A stretch of 64,000 bases of DNA from Actinomyces sp. AC-20-1 (GTDB lineage: Bacteria; Actinomycetota; Actinomycetes; Actinomycetales; Actinomycetaceae): the NCBI RefSeq assembly GCF_023369555.1, contig NZ_JACJVC010000010.1:1-64000 (forward strand), read 5' to 3'. The notes beneath the pieces are model-generated. The model ran no database searches and was not told the DNA's origin. It was given only the letters and a program-made list of their open reading frames with translations. Position numbers and translations under genes: made by a program. The stretch's first letter is position 1, and each line of letters opens with the position of its first letter. Below, piece after piece: positions 50,737 to 58,919 of the stretch.

Positions 50737-50787
50737 GCGCTGTCCACAGCCCCCGGGGCCCGACGTCGTCGCCCGCGCCCGCCCGTC

Positions 50788-50793
50788 TAGGAT
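50788..50793 (+). promoter_or_regulatory. -10 element TAGGAT of leaderless dnaG
   Basis: TAGGAT ends 6 nt before the ATG at 50800. Confidence 0.65.
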
Positions 50794-50799
50794 GAGGCC

Positions 50800-52797
50800 A
50801 TGGCGGGACTCATCAAGCGCGAGGACATCGAGGCCGTGCGCGAGCGCGCCAGGATCGAGGACGTCGTCGGAGAGCACGTCACCCTCAAGAGCGGCGGCGT
50901 CGGCTCCATGAAGGGGCTGTGCCCCTTCCACGACGAGCGCACCCCCTCCTTCAACGTCCGCCCGCAGCTGGGACTGTGGCACTGCTTCGGCTGCGGCGAG
51001 GGCGGCGACGTCATCGCCTTCGTCCAGAAGGTCAACCACCTCGGCTTCACCGAGGCCGTCGAGTACCTGGCCGGGCGCGTCGGCGTCCAGCTGCGCTACG
51101 AGGACGGCGGCGGCCAGGTGCGCCGCGGCGTCGAGCCCGGCACCCGCCAGCGCCTGCTCGAGGCCAACCGCGTCGCCGAGGAGTGGTTCCGCGCCCAGCT
51201 CAGCCCCACCAACCCCGCGGCCGCCGGCGCCGGCAGGTTCCTGTTCGGGCGCGGCTTCGACGCCGCCGCCCTGGCGCACTTCGGGGTCGGCTACGCCCCG
51301 GCCGGCTGGGACAACCTCGCCCAGCACCTGCGCTCCAAGGGCTTCACCGAGAAGGAGCTCGTCGACTCCGGCCTGTGCGGCCAGGGGGGTGCCGGCGGCG
51401 GCCGCGTCTACGACCGCTTCCGCGACCGCGTCATGTGGCCCATCCGCGACGTCACCGGCGCCACCGTCGGCTTCGGCGGCCGGCGCCTGTCCGATGAGGA
51501 CCCGAGCGTGCCCAAGTACCTCAACACCCCCGAGACCGCCATCTACCACAAGGGCCAGGTCCTCTACGGCCTCGACCTGGCCAAGAGGAGCATCGCCCGG
51601 GACCGGCGCGTCGTCGTCGTCGAGGGCTACACCGACGTCATGGCCGCCCACCTGTCCGGAGTCGAGTGCGCCGTCGCCACCTGCGGCACCGCCTTCGGCG
51701 AGGACCACGTGCGCATCGTGAGGCGACTGCTGGGCGACGCCGCCGACCCCTCCGCCGGGGTCCTCATGGGCAACCGGGTGCGCGGCGGGGAGGTCGTCTT
51801 CACCTTCGACGGCGACGCCGCCGGGCGCAAGGCCGCCCTGCGCGCCTACGGCGAGGACCAGCACTTCGCCGCCCAGACCTTCGTCGCCGTCGACCCCAAC
51901 GGCCTGGACCCCTGCGACCTGCGCCTGCAGGAGGGGGCCGACGGCATCCCGCGCCTGCTCGAGCGCCGCAAGCCCCTCTTCGAGTTCGTCATCCGCACCT
52001 CGCTGGCCTCCTTCGACCTCGACACGGCCGAGGGGCGCGTGCGGGGCCTGCGCACCGCGGCCCCGGTGGTCGCCGGCATCCGCGACCGGGCGCTGCGCCG
52101 CGAGTACACGCGCAGGCTCGCCGGCTGGCTCGCCCTGCCCGAGCGGGAGGTCCTGGGCGCCGTCCAGGCCGCCGAGCGGCGCGGCGGCGGCGACCTCGCG
52201 CCCCAGGACGAGGCCCTGCCCGGCGGTGGGGCGCGCCCCGCCCTCTCGCCCGCCCAGGACAGGGTCACGGCCCTCGAGCGGCAGGTCCTGGCCGTCATGG
52301 TCCAGATGCCGCTGGTCGCCTCGCGCGCCGGCGCAGACGCCATCGAGCCCGCGGCCTTCGTCGACCCGGTCCACCGCGCGGCCTTCGAGGCCCTTGAGGC
52401 CGCCGGGGGCGTCGACCGCGCCGAGCAGGAGGTCCAGTCGCTGACCGCGGGCGGGGCCGGCCGCGAGGCCGTCGAGCGCACGGCCGTCGGCCGCTGGGTC
52501 GAGCAGGTGCGGCTGGGGGCGGCCCCCGAGGTGGACAACGCCCTGACCGCGCTGGCCGTCGTCGAGCTGCCCCTGGCGCTGCGCCGTGACGCCAACGGCG
52601 TGGTGGACGAGGCCTCCGTCGAGCGCTACGCGCGCGAGGTCATCACCTCCCTGGCCCGTATGGGCGTCAACCGGCGCCTGACCGAGCTGAGGGGGCGCCA
52701 GCGGCGCATGTCGCCCGAGGACGAGGGCTACCGGGAGGTCTTCGAGGAGATCATCGGCCTGGAGAACCGGCGCATCCAGCTGAGCCAGCCGGTCTGA
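50800..52797 (+). CDS. dnaG: DNA primase DnaG
   Basis: A 665-residue primase that makes RNA primers at the replication fork. The N-terminal CHC2 zinc finger has C41, H44, C62 and C65 (LCPFHDERTPSF, LWHCFGCGEGGD). The catalytic RNAP-basic domain follows, then TOPRIM with VVVEGYTDVMAAHLSGVECA near 269 and FTFDGDAAGRKAAL near 334. The C-terminal 200 residues are the helicase-binding region. It is a separate unit from dgt, and a bidirectional terminator follows. Confidence 0.96.
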   Translation: MAGLIKREDIEAVRERARIEDVVGEHVTLKSGGVGSMKGLCPFHDERTPSFNVRPQLGLWHCFGCGEGGDVIAFVQKVNHLGFTEAVEYLAGRVGVQLRYEDGGGQVRRGVEPGTRQRLLEANRVAEEWFRAQLSPTNPAAAGAGRFLFGRGFDAAALAHFGVGYAPAGWDNLAQHLRSKGFTEKELVDSGLCGQGGAGGGRVYDRFRDRVMWPIRDVTGATVGFGGRRLSDEDPSVPKYLNTPETAIYHKGQVLYGLDLAKRSIARDRRVVVVEGYTDVMAAHLSGVECAVATCGTAFGEDHVRIVRRLLGDAADPSAGVLMGNRVRGGEVVFTFDGDAAGRKAALRAYGEDQHFAAQTFVAVDPNGLDPCDLRLQEGADGIPRLLERRKPLFEFVIRTSLASFDLDTAEGRVRGLRTAAPVVAGIRDRALRREYTRRLAGWLALPEREVLGAVQAAERRGGGDLAPQDEALPGGGARPALSPAQDRVTALERQVLAVMVQMPLVASRAGADAIEPAAFVDPVHRAAFEALEAAGGVDRAEQEVQSLTAGGAGREAVERTAVGRWVEQVRLGAAPEVDNALTALAVVELPLALRRDANGVVDEASVERYAREVITSLARMGVNRRLTELRGRQRRMSPEDEGYREVFEEIIGLENRRIQLSQPV

Positions 52798-52871
52798 GCC
52801 CGCCGCCCAGGGGGCGGACGGTGCCTGCGGGCCGGAGCCGGCAGCCGGTGCCGGGGACGCCCGGGGACGAC

Positions 52872-52900
52872 GGAGGCCCGGTCCTCAGGACCGGGCCTCC
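52872..52900. terminator. Bidirectional terminator between dnaG and tRNA-Asn
   Basis: GGAGGCCCGGTCC and GGACCGGGCCTCC form a perfect 13-bp stem with TCA loop. It lies 74 nt after dnaG and 3 nt beyond the CCA end of the converging tRNA. Confidence 0.85.
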
Positions 52901-52903
52901 GGG

Positions 52904-52978
52904 TGGCTCCCGCGGCTGGACTCGAACCAGCAACCGTTCGATTAACAGTCGAGTGCTCTGCCATTGAGCTACGCGGGA
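52904..52978 (-). tRNA. tRNA-Asn(GTT), CCA encoded
   Basis: On the minus strand a full cloverleaf reads from TCCCGCG (acceptor) through GCTCAATGGCAGAGC (D arm), CTCGACTGTTAATCGAA (anticodon arm, anticodon GTT), and GCTGGTTCGAGTCCAGC (T arm with GTTCGAG), to CGCGGGA, discriminator G and an encoded CCA. The first pair of the anticodon stem is a C-A mismatch. It stands alone between dnaG and a hypothetical gene. Confidence 0.96.
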
Positions 52979-53039
52979 ATCGCGCTGGGCGCGGGTAGAA
53001 CTCTAGCAACCGCGCCCGAGGGCGTCGAATCGGCCTCAT

Positions 53040-53693
53040 TCAGGGGATCGGCGGAATCCCGGGAGAATCGGTGCGTGTGGGCAGCCCCACACCGTCGTGG
53101 ACCCGGCGCAGGAGCGCCTGGACCTCATCCGGGAAGCCCGCCACGCCCTCGGAGCGCGCCCCGGGCTCCAGGACGGTGTACAGCCCGCCGTCCTCCGCCC
53201 GGCGCACCGAGGCGGTCAACCGCACCCCGCTGGGCAGGGTGGTCGAGACGTGGTGGACGATCATGGCCTCCACCCGCTCGCGCAGGCAGCGCAGGAAGGG
53301 TGCCTCGTCCACCTCGCGAACCTCCTCGAGGGGCCCCCGCGCGTCCGCGCCCACCTCGTAGCGCAGCACCGGCGGCACGTGCACCCGCCTCTCGGCGCTC
53401 TCGCCGAGCAGCCGGAGCGTGAGCACGCGCTCCTCGGCGTCCCAGGACGCCCGGGTCAGGCGGTCCCAGCTCAGGCGCTCGGGCAGCGGCAGCGCCATCG
53501 CGTCGCCCGCAGTGCTGAGCGCCAGCAGCGCGGCCGGGGTGGACACGAGCCAGCAGGCCCCCTCCGAGCCGACGGGCACCGCCCCCAGCACACGCGTGCC
53601 CCGGCCGAGGTCGCGCAGGAGGGCCTGCGGTGGGACGGCGGTGGCGCGGGCCCTGCGGGAGGGGCGCAGACGGGGCAGGCGGGGCAGCGGCAT
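53040..53693 (-). CDS. Hypothetical protein, beside tRNA-Asn and def
   Basis: A 217-residue soluble protein I do not recognise. It has a basic N-terminus ([16 protein letters not shown]), then a mixed alpha/beta body with [40 protein letters not shown] and [20 protein letters not shown]. There is no signal peptide or TM helix. The layout of short strands, a repeated SWDxxxRASWD-like stretch and a helix near 130-145 is typical of a small conserved actinobacterial family. The ATG follows TAGCCT by 6 nt, so the start is probably leaderless. It diverges from def. Confidence 0.75.
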   Translation of the reverse strand: MPLPRLPRLRPSRRARATAVPPQALLRDLGRGTRVLGAVPVGSEGACWLVSTPAALLALSTAGDAMALPLPERLSWDRLTRASWDAEERVLTLRLLGESAERRVHVPPVLRYEVGADARGPLEEVREVDEAPFLRCLRERVEAMIVHHVSTTLPSGVRLTASVRRAEDGGLYTVLEPGARSEGVAGFPDEVQALLRRVHDGVGLPTRTDSPGIPPIP

Positions 53694-53699
53694 ACGCGC

Positions 53700-53705
53700 A
53701 GGCTA
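53700..53705 (-). promoter_or_regulatory. -10 element TAGCCT of the leaderless hypothetical gene
   Basis: On the minus strand TAGCCT ends 6 nt before the ATG at 53693. Confidence 0.6.
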
Positions 53706-53739
53706 CCGGCGCCCCGCCGCGTGCCCAGCGCGCACGTGC

Positions 53740-53745
53740 GAGGAT
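53740..53745 (+). promoter_or_regulatory. -10-like element GAGGAT before def
   Basis: GAGGAT ends 6 nt before the def ATG at 53752. The first base departs from the TANNNT pattern, but the spacing matches the other leaderless genes. Confidence 0.4.
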
Positions 53746-53751
53746 GTCCCC

Positions 53752-54243
53752 ATGGCACATCGCGACATCCGCATCATCGGCGACCCCGTCCTGCGCACGG
53801 AGTGCGACTGGATCACCGACATCGACGACTCCGTCAAGCAGCTCGTCGAGGACCTGCTCGAGAACGTCGACGCCGAGGGTCGTGCGGGCCTGGCCGCCAA
53901 CCAGATCGGCGTCGGCCTGCGCGCCTTCTCCTGGAACATCGACGGCGAGATCGGCTACATCCTCAACCCCCGGATCCAGGAGCTCGACTTCGACGAGTAC
54001 CAGGACGGCGATGAGGGCTGCCTGTCCGTGCCGGACCTGTGGTACCCCACCAAGCGGGCCTGGTACGCGCGCGCCGTCGGCATGGACCTGGACGGCAAGG
54101 AGGTCGTCGTCGAGGGGGAGGAGCTCATGGGCCGCTGCATCCAGCACGAGTGCGACCACCTGGACGGGCACCTCTACCTCGACCGCCTGGACCGCCGCAC
54201 CCGCGCCAAGGCGATGAGGGACCTGCGGGCCAAGGGGCTCTGA
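53752..54243 (+). CDS. def: Peptide deformylase
   Basis: A 163-residue metalloenzyme that removes the N-formyl group from nascent proteins. Motif 1 is GLAANQIGV at 46-54, motif 2 EGCLSVP with metal ligand C90, motif 3 QHECDHLDG with HECDH at 132-136 and catalytic E133. Length is normal for an actinobacterial type. The in-frame ORF extends to 53419 over the divergent gene; ATG 53752 gives the family N-terminus. A strong hairpin follows the gene. Confidence 0.95.
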   Translation: MAHRDIRIIGDPVLRTECDWITDIDDSVKQLVEDLLENVDAEGRAGLAANQIGVGLRAFSWNIDGEIGYILNPRIQELDFDEYQDGDEGCLSVPDLWYPTKRAWYARAVGMDLDGKEVVVEGEELMGRCIQHECDHLDGHLYLDRLDRRTRAKAMRDLRAKGL

Positions 54244-54290
54244 GGGGCTGCGGACGAGTCGCTGCTCGAAGCCCGTCGGCTGGCGGGCGC

Positions 54291-54329
54291 GTGGGCGGGC
54301 GCGCCGGGTGGACCGGCGCGCCCGCCCAC
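54291..54329 (+). terminator. Strong terminator hairpin after def
   Basis: GTGGGCGGGCGCGCCGG and CCGGCGCGCCCGCCCAC make a perfect 17-bp stem with a GTGGA loop. Its right arm overlaps the expected -35 region of the next gene's promoter. Confidence 0.85.
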
Positions 54330-54337
54330 GTCATACT
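54309..54337 (+). promoter_or_regulatory. Possible promoter of the DUF3145 gene
   Basis: TGGACC (54309-54314), a 17-nt spacer, then CATACT (54332-54337). The -35 lies inside the def terminator hairpin. It would give a leader of about 86 nt. Confidence 0.35.
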
Positions 54338-54429
54338 GGTGGGGCACGCCGCGTGCGTCATGAGGACCGCTGGTTCCGGCTCGAGAACGTTGGGGAAGAC
54401 GACTCTCGAACCACAGGAGGCGATCCGTC

Positions 54430-54930
54430 GTGAACGGTGCTTACACCCGCGGTGTACTTTTCGTGCACTCTGCGCCCCGCGCGCTGTGCCCGCACATCGA
54501 GTGGGCCGCCGCCGAGGCCCTGGGCGCCCGCGCGCACCTGGACTGGACCGAGCAGCCCGCGGCCCCCGGCATGATGCGGGCCGAGACCAGCTGGGTCGGC
54601 CCGGTCGGCACCGGCGCCCGTCTCACCAGCGCCCTGCGCGGCTGGGCGAACCTGCGCTACGAGGTGACCGAGGAGGCCTCGCCCGGCACCGACGGCGGAC
54701 GCTGGTCCCACACGCCCGACCTCGGCATCTTCCACGCCCAGACGGACGCGCACGGCAACGTCGTCGTCCCCGAGGACCGTGTGCGGGCCGCGCTCCTGCA
54801 CGCCGACGAGCCCGCGGTCATGCGCCGCGAGCTCGACCTCGCCCTCGGCCAGGCCTGGGACGACGAGCTCGAGCCCTTCCGCTACGCCGGGGCCGGGGCC
54901 CCCGTGCGCTGGCTCCACCGGGTCGGCTGA
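54430..54930 (+). CDS. DUF3145 family protein
   Basis: A 166-residue protein matching DUF3145, an actinobacterial family of unknown function. Typical segments are TRGVLFVHSAPRALCPHIEW near 6-25, MMRAETSWVGPVGTGARLTS near 48-67, LRYEVTEEASPGTDGGRWSH and LGIFHAQTDAHGNVVVPEDR. There is no signal peptide or TM helix; the conserved His and Cys (VHSAPRALCPH) could form a metal site, which is speculation. The GTG is preceded by AGGAGG. It converges on the fab cluster. Confidence 0.85.
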   Translation: MNGAYTRGVLFVHSAPRALCPHIEWAAAEALGARAHLDWTEQPAAPGMMRAETSWVGPVGTGARLTSALRGWANLRYEVTEEASPGTDGGRWSHTPDLGIFHAQTDAHGNVVVPEDRVRAALLHADEPAVMRRELDLALGQAWDDELEPFRYAGAGAPVRWLHRVG

Positions 54931-54965
54931 GCCTCCCGGCCCCACCGCCCAGCGGGCCGGCTCTC

Positions 54966-56228
54966 TCAGGCCGTGAAGGCCAGGGCCACGTCGTGCCCGC
55001 CGAAGCCGAAGGACGTGCTCACCGCCACCCGCAGCCCGGGTGCCCGGCGCCCCCCGGGGCCCACGACGTCCAGGCCCGTCGCCGAGACCTCCGTGTCGAT
55101 CCCAGCCGGCAGCAGCGTCGGCGGCAGCCACCCCTCGACGAGCGCCATGACGGCCAGCACCGCCTCAAGACCGCCCGCGCCGCCCAGAAGGTGGCCGGTG
55201 GAGGACTTCGTCGCCGAGACCGCGGCGACCGGGACCGTGCGTGCCAGGACCCGCGCCTCGACGACGTCGCCGGCCGGCGTCGAGGTCGCGTGGGCGTTGA
55301 CGTGCCCCACCTCGGCCGGGTCGATCCCCCCGCGCCCCAGGGCCAGGCGCAGGGCCCGCTCCTGCTCGGCGCCACTGGGCTCCGGCCGGGCCACGTCGTA
55401 GCCGTCAGCCGTCACCCCGGCGCCCGCCAGCACCGCCAGGACCGCGGCGCCGCGCGCCGCCGCGTGCTCGGCCGCCTCGAGGACGAGCACGCCCGCGCCC
55501 TCACCCAGGACGAAGCCGTCACGGTCCGGCGCGAAGGGCCGCGAGGCCGTTGCCGGCTCCTCGTTGCGGGTGGACAGGGCCCTCATCGCCGCGAAGGCCG
55601 CCACCGTCATCGGGTGCAGGGCCGCGTCCGTGCCGCCGGCGACGACGACGTCGGCCCGGTCCAGGGCGATGAGGTCCGCCGCGTGGGCGATCGCCTCCGC
55701 GCCCGAGGCGCAGGCCGAGACGGGCGCGTGGACGCCGGCCCTGGCCCCCAGCTCGATGCCGACCGTGGCCGCGGGGGCGTTGGGCATGAGGGCGGGCACC
55801 GCCGTCGGCAGGACCCGCCGCGGGCCCCGCTCCCTCAAGGCGTCCCAGGCCTGGATGACGGAGAGCACCGGCCCCATGCCGGGGGAGAGGGACACCGCCA
55901 GGCGCTCACCGCTCACCCGCGAGGCCAGGGCCTCGCCACCGGCCTGGGCCCAGGCCTCACGGGCGGCCAGCAGCGCGCACTGGCTGGCGCGGTCCAGACG
56001 GCGCAGCTCGCGGGGCGTGAGCAGCGCGGACGGGGCGACGGCGAGCGGCGCCGCGATCCTCACGGGCAGGCCGAGCTCCTCGGCCCAGCCCGCGTCGATG
56101 GCGCGCACAGCCGTGCGCGAGGCGCGCAGCGCCTGCCAGGTCCCGGCGACGTCGCCCGCGAGCGGGTTCGTGGTCCCCAGGCCGGTGACGACCGCGGCGC
56201 GCGGTGGCAGCGAGGCGGCGTCGAGCAC
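54966..56228 (-). CDS. fabF: Beta-ketoacyl-ACP synthase II (KasA/FabF-type)
   Basis: A 420-residue condensing enzyme of type II fatty-acid synthesis. The catalytic triad is C173 (VSACASGAEAI), H313 (NAHATSTPAGD) and H346 (KSSTGHLLGGAG). It elongates acyl-ACP with malonyl-ACP. The GTG start lies 7 nt after the acpP stop, so acpP-fabF are coupled. The gene is last in the fabD-acpP-fabF operon, the same order as M. tuberculosis fabD-acpM-kasA. Confidence 0.93.
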   Translation of the reverse strand: MLDAASLPPRAAVVTGLGTTNPLAGDVAGTWQALRASRTAVRAIDAGWAEELGLPVRIAAPLAVAPSALLTPRELRRLDRASQCALLAAREAWAQAGGEALASRVSGERLAVSLSPGMGPVLSVIQAWDALRERGPRRVLPTAVPALMPNAPAATVGIELGARAGVHAPVSACASGAEAIAHAADLIALDRADVVVAGGTDAALHPMTVAAFAAMRALSTRNEEPATASRPFAPDRDGFVLGEGAGVLVLEAAEHAAARGAAVLAVLAGAGVTADGYDVARPEPSGAEQERALRLALGRGGIDPAEVGHVNAHATSTPAGDVVEARVLARTVPVAAVSATKSSTGHLLGGAGGLEAVLAVMALVEGWLPPTLLPAGIDTEVSATGLDVVGPGGRRAPGLRVAVSTSFGFGGHDVALAFTA

Positions 56229-56235
56229 GCCGGCC

Positions 56236-56487
56236 TCAGCCCTTCTGGGAGGACACGAGCGCGACGAGGGAGCCGACCGTCGGCAGTGTCGGGATGAGGG
56301 AGTCGTCCAGCGCGACGCCGAAGCGCTCCTCCACCTGGGTGGCGATGGTGAGCAGGCCCAGCGAGTCGATGTCGAGGTCGTCGGCGAAGCGGGAGGCCTC
56401 GCTCACCGCGCTCACGTCCACGCCGGCCTCCTCCGCGGTGATCTCGAGGACGGCGGTGAGGACGTCGGTGCTGGTCTCATCGGCCAT
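56236..56487 (-). CDS. acpP: Acyl carrier protein
   Basis: An 83-residue acidic helical carrier. The phosphopantetheine site is S42 in DLDIDSLGLL. It carries growing acyl chains for FabD and FabF. It lacks the long C-terminal extension of mycobacterial AcpM. GAAGGAGCC precedes the ATG. A 142-nt gap separates it from fabD, with no fabH gene in between. Confidence 0.95.
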   Translation of the reverse strand: MADETSTDVLTAVLEITAEEAGVDVSAVSEASRFADDLDIDSLGLLTIATQVEERFGVALDDSLIPTLPTVGSLVALVSSQKG

Positions 56488-56629
56488 GGTGGCTCCTTCG
56501 GCTGGGACGGGCCCGCGAGGGCCCGGCAGGGGCTGGACGCCGTGCCCGGGGGCTCGGCGCGTCGGGCGGTCCGCCCGGTCCGGGACGATTGTCCCTCATC
56601 GGCGGTGGTGCGCGTGACCGGCTACGCCC

Positions 56630-57595
56630 TCAGCCCAGGGCAGTGAGCCCGACCCCCGGCAGGCCGCGCCGGGCCAGGCCCGCCAGTGCCCGGGAGGGAG
56701 CCAGCACCACGGCCTCCACGGTGCCCAGGGCGAGCAGCCGCTCCTGGGCGAGGTCCCAGCGCACCGGCGCCGTCAGCTTGCCCGCCAGTGCCTCGAGAAG
56801 CACCCGCGACGAGGCGCCGACCGGGTGGAGACCACCGGTCGCGTCATCGACCACGGGGCGCATCAGGGGCCGCTCGGGCAGGGTGCTGACCTCCTGCGCC
56901 AGCGCCGGGGCCGCCCCCGCCATCGCGGGGCAGTGGAAGGGGCCGGCGACCTCGAGGGGCACGAGCCGGGCCCGGGTGGGAGGAACCAGTCGTGCCATGG
57001 CCTCGAAGGTCCCGGAGGCCACGACCTGCTGCGCGCCGTTGACGTTCGCCACGGTCAGCCCCGCGGCCCTGATCCCCGCGAGCACGGCCTCACGGTCCCC
57101 GCCGACGACGGCGGTCATCCCTCCCAGGCGGGTTCCGTCGTCGGCCGTGCAGCAGGGCTCCATGGCCCGGCCGCGCACCGCTGCCAGCCGCACCGCCTCG
57201 AGCGGGGTGAGCGCGCCCGCGAGGGCCAGCGCGGTGACGGAGCCCAGCGAGTGGCCGGCGACGACGGTGCCCGGCTGCGGGCCGGCCACGGCCACCTGCG
57301 CGTCCTCGGCCGGGACGAGCAGCTCCGCGCGCAGCGCGCTCAGCAACGAGACGAGCACCGTGAGCGGCTGGGCCGCGTGCGTGCCGAGCGGGTCGCCGTC
57401 GGGGCTCTCGGCGGACTGCCTCACCAGCTCCGGCAGGTCGAGGCCGCAGACCCCGCTCGCCTGCGCCACGAGCCGCCCGACGGCCCGGGAGACCTCATCC
57501 GACCGGGTGGGCTCCCGCCCCGGGAAATCCGTCTCGGTGCCGGGCAGCAGTGCCTGCGGCCGTGAGCCCTGCCCCGGGCACAGGACGGCGCGCAC
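56630..57595 (-). CDS. fabD: Malonyl-CoA:ACP transacylase
   Basis: A 321-residue FabD that loads malonate onto ACP. N-terminal VLCPGQGSRPQ is the variant of FPGQGSQ; the active Ser116 is in VVAGHSLGSV, and His221 in GPFHCPAM completes the dyad. The GTG at 57595 is 2 nt after the regulator stop, so they are coupled. A longer in-frame ORF to 57682 overlaps the regulator gene and was rejected. The gene is followed by acpP and fabF. Confidence 0.93.
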   Translation of the reverse strand: MRAVLCPGQGSRPQALLPGTETDFPGREPTRSDEVSRAVGRLVAQASGVCGLDLPELVRQSAESPDGDPLGTHAAQPLTVLVSLLSALRAELLVPAEDAQVAVAGPQPGTVVAGHSLGSVTALALAGALTPLEAVRLAAVRGRAMEPCCTADDGTRLGGMTAVVGGDREAVLAGIRAAGLTVANVNGAQQVVASGTFEAMARLVPPTRARLVPLEVAGPFHCPAMAGAAPALAQEVSTLPERPLMRPVVDDATGGLHPVGASSRVLLEALAGKLTAPVRWDLAQERLLALGTVEAVVLAPSRALAGLARRGLPGVGLTALG

Positions 57596-57597
57596 CC

Positions 57598-58776
57598 TCA
57601 GTCCTCCCGCCCAGCCGCCAGCCGGGCGACGATGACCGCCATGTGGAGCATGAGGCCGTCGCGGGCGTCGGTGGCGTCCCACCCGACCTGCTCAGCGACC
57701 CGGCCCAGGCGGTAGCGCACCGTGTTGGCGTGCACGAACAAGGCCCTCGCCGTCGCCTCGAGGCTGCCGCCCAGGGCGAGGTAGGTGGCGACCGTCTCCT
57801 CGAAGGGCTCGCCCATGGCGTGCAGGGGAGCGCCGACGAGGGCGGAGATCTGCTCGACGGCGAGCGCGTCGCCGTTGAGCAGCCGCTCGGGCAGGAGGTC
57901 GTCGGCGTGGACGGGGTTGGGCGCCTGGGCCCAGCCCGCCCGGGCGTGCAGCCCCGCCAGCGCCGAGCGCAGTGAGCGCCCCGCCTGGGCCACGCCCGGC
58001 ACGACAGGACCGATGACAGCCGGGCCGCCCAGGCGCTCGGCCACCTGGCCGGCGACGCGGTCGATGGCCCGCTCGGGCGCCTCCCCGGGGCCCTGGGAGG
58101 AGACCGAGCCGCCGAGGATGATGATGACGGACTCGCCGCGCACGGACACGAGGCAGTCGGAGGCCACCTGGCGGCAGTGGTGGCGCAGGCGGGAGACCGC
58201 CAGCGCGTCGAGCACCGCCCTGGCGGCGACGGCGACGACGGGCCCGGAGCCGGACCACCCGGCGGAGCCGGCGCGGGTGGCGGCGTCCTCGGGGGAGTCG
58301 TGGAGCATGGCGTCCACCGCCACCGACTCCAGGCGCGCGTCCCAGGCGCCACGGGCCTCTGCCGCGCGCGCGTAGACCTCCGCGGCGGCGAAGCCGACGT
58401 CGCGCCCGAAGGTGAGCACGAGGATCGTCACCCGGTCCCGCATGTCCTCGGGCACGGTCTGCGGGGCCTCCTCGACGACGACGTCGAGCACGCTGCGCAC
58501 GAGGGCGAGCGTCTGCTCCAGCGTGATCGTGCCCGTCAGGGCGGCGGGGGCGACGGAGAAGATCTGGGAGGGGGCCACGGCGGTCTGTGGGTTCTCGACC
58601 ATGTCGACGAACATCGTCACGCCCAGGCGCGCGACCTTCTCGATCTGGCGGCGCGGGGCCTCCGGCAGGGTGCGGTACCAGGGGTGGGCGGAGCTGATGC
58701 GGTCGATGCAGTGCTCGATGATCGTGTCCTGCGCCCGGCGCAGGGCCGCCACCGCGGGAGGGCTCAGCTCGTTCAT
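57598..58776 (-). CDS. PucR-family transcriptional activator of fatty-acid synthesis (FasR/MabR-type)
   Basis: A 392-residue regulator. The C-terminal helix-turn-helix of the PucR family is EATARALFVHANTVRYRLGR, then VAEQVGWDATDARDGLMLHM. The central GGDEF-like/ligand domain precedes it. It sits directly upstream of fabD, as FasR does in Streptomyces and MabR (Rv2242) in M. tuberculosis, both controllers of the fab operon. Several ATGs lie in frame; the one at 58776 is 7 nt after TACGAT, fitting a leaderless start. It diverges from aspA. Confidence 0.88.
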   Translation of the reverse strand: MNELSPPAVAALRRAQDTIIEHCIDRISSAHPWYRTLPEAPRRQIEKVARLGVTMFVDMVENPQTAVAPSQIFSVAPAALTGTITLEQTLALVRSVLDVVVEEAPQTVPEDMRDRVTILVLTFGRDVGFAAAEVYARAAEARGAWDARLESVAVDAMLHDSPEDAATRAGSAGWSGSGPVVAVAARAVLDALAVSRLRHHCRQVASDCLVSVRGESVIIILGGSVSSQGPGEAPERAIDRVAGQVAERLGGPAVIGPVVPGVAQAGRSLRSALAGLHARAGWAQAPNPVHADDLLPERLLNGDALAVEQISALVGAPLHAMGEPFEETVATYLALGGSLEATARALFVHANTVRYRLGRVAEQVGWDATDARDGLMLHMAVIVARLAAGRED

Positions 58777-58783
58777 GCCTCTC

Positions 58784-58789
58784 ATCGTA
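58784..58789 (-). promoter_or_regulatory. -10 element TACGAT of leaderless PucR-type gene
   Basis: On the minus strand TACGAT ends 7 nt before the ATG at 58776. It would drive the whole regulator-fabD-acpP-fabF unit. Confidence 0.55.
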
Positions 58790-58840
58790 GGCGGCGCCTT
58801 GTAGGAATGCCACAACTCTGTCCGGTCAGCCGGATCCGGT

Positions 58841-58846
58841 TAGGCT
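58841..58846 (+). promoter_or_regulatory. Possible -10 TAGGCT for aspA
   Basis: TAGGCT lies 74 nt before the aspA ATG and would give a leader of about 65 nt carrying GGGAGGG. No clear -35. Confidence 0.4.
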
Positions 58847-58919
58847 TGCTGGCGCCGCCCGTGCCCGGGCGGCGCCGAGTCGATGACACGCGCCGCGAGC
58901 GCGGACGGGAGGGACGACG

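Noticed and set aside
49426-52374. 982-codon minus-strand frame antisense to dgt and dnaG
   Set aside because: Gly/Val/Asp/Ala-rich shadow typical of the antisense frame of high-GC genes; dgt and dnaG have all their motifs on the plus strand.
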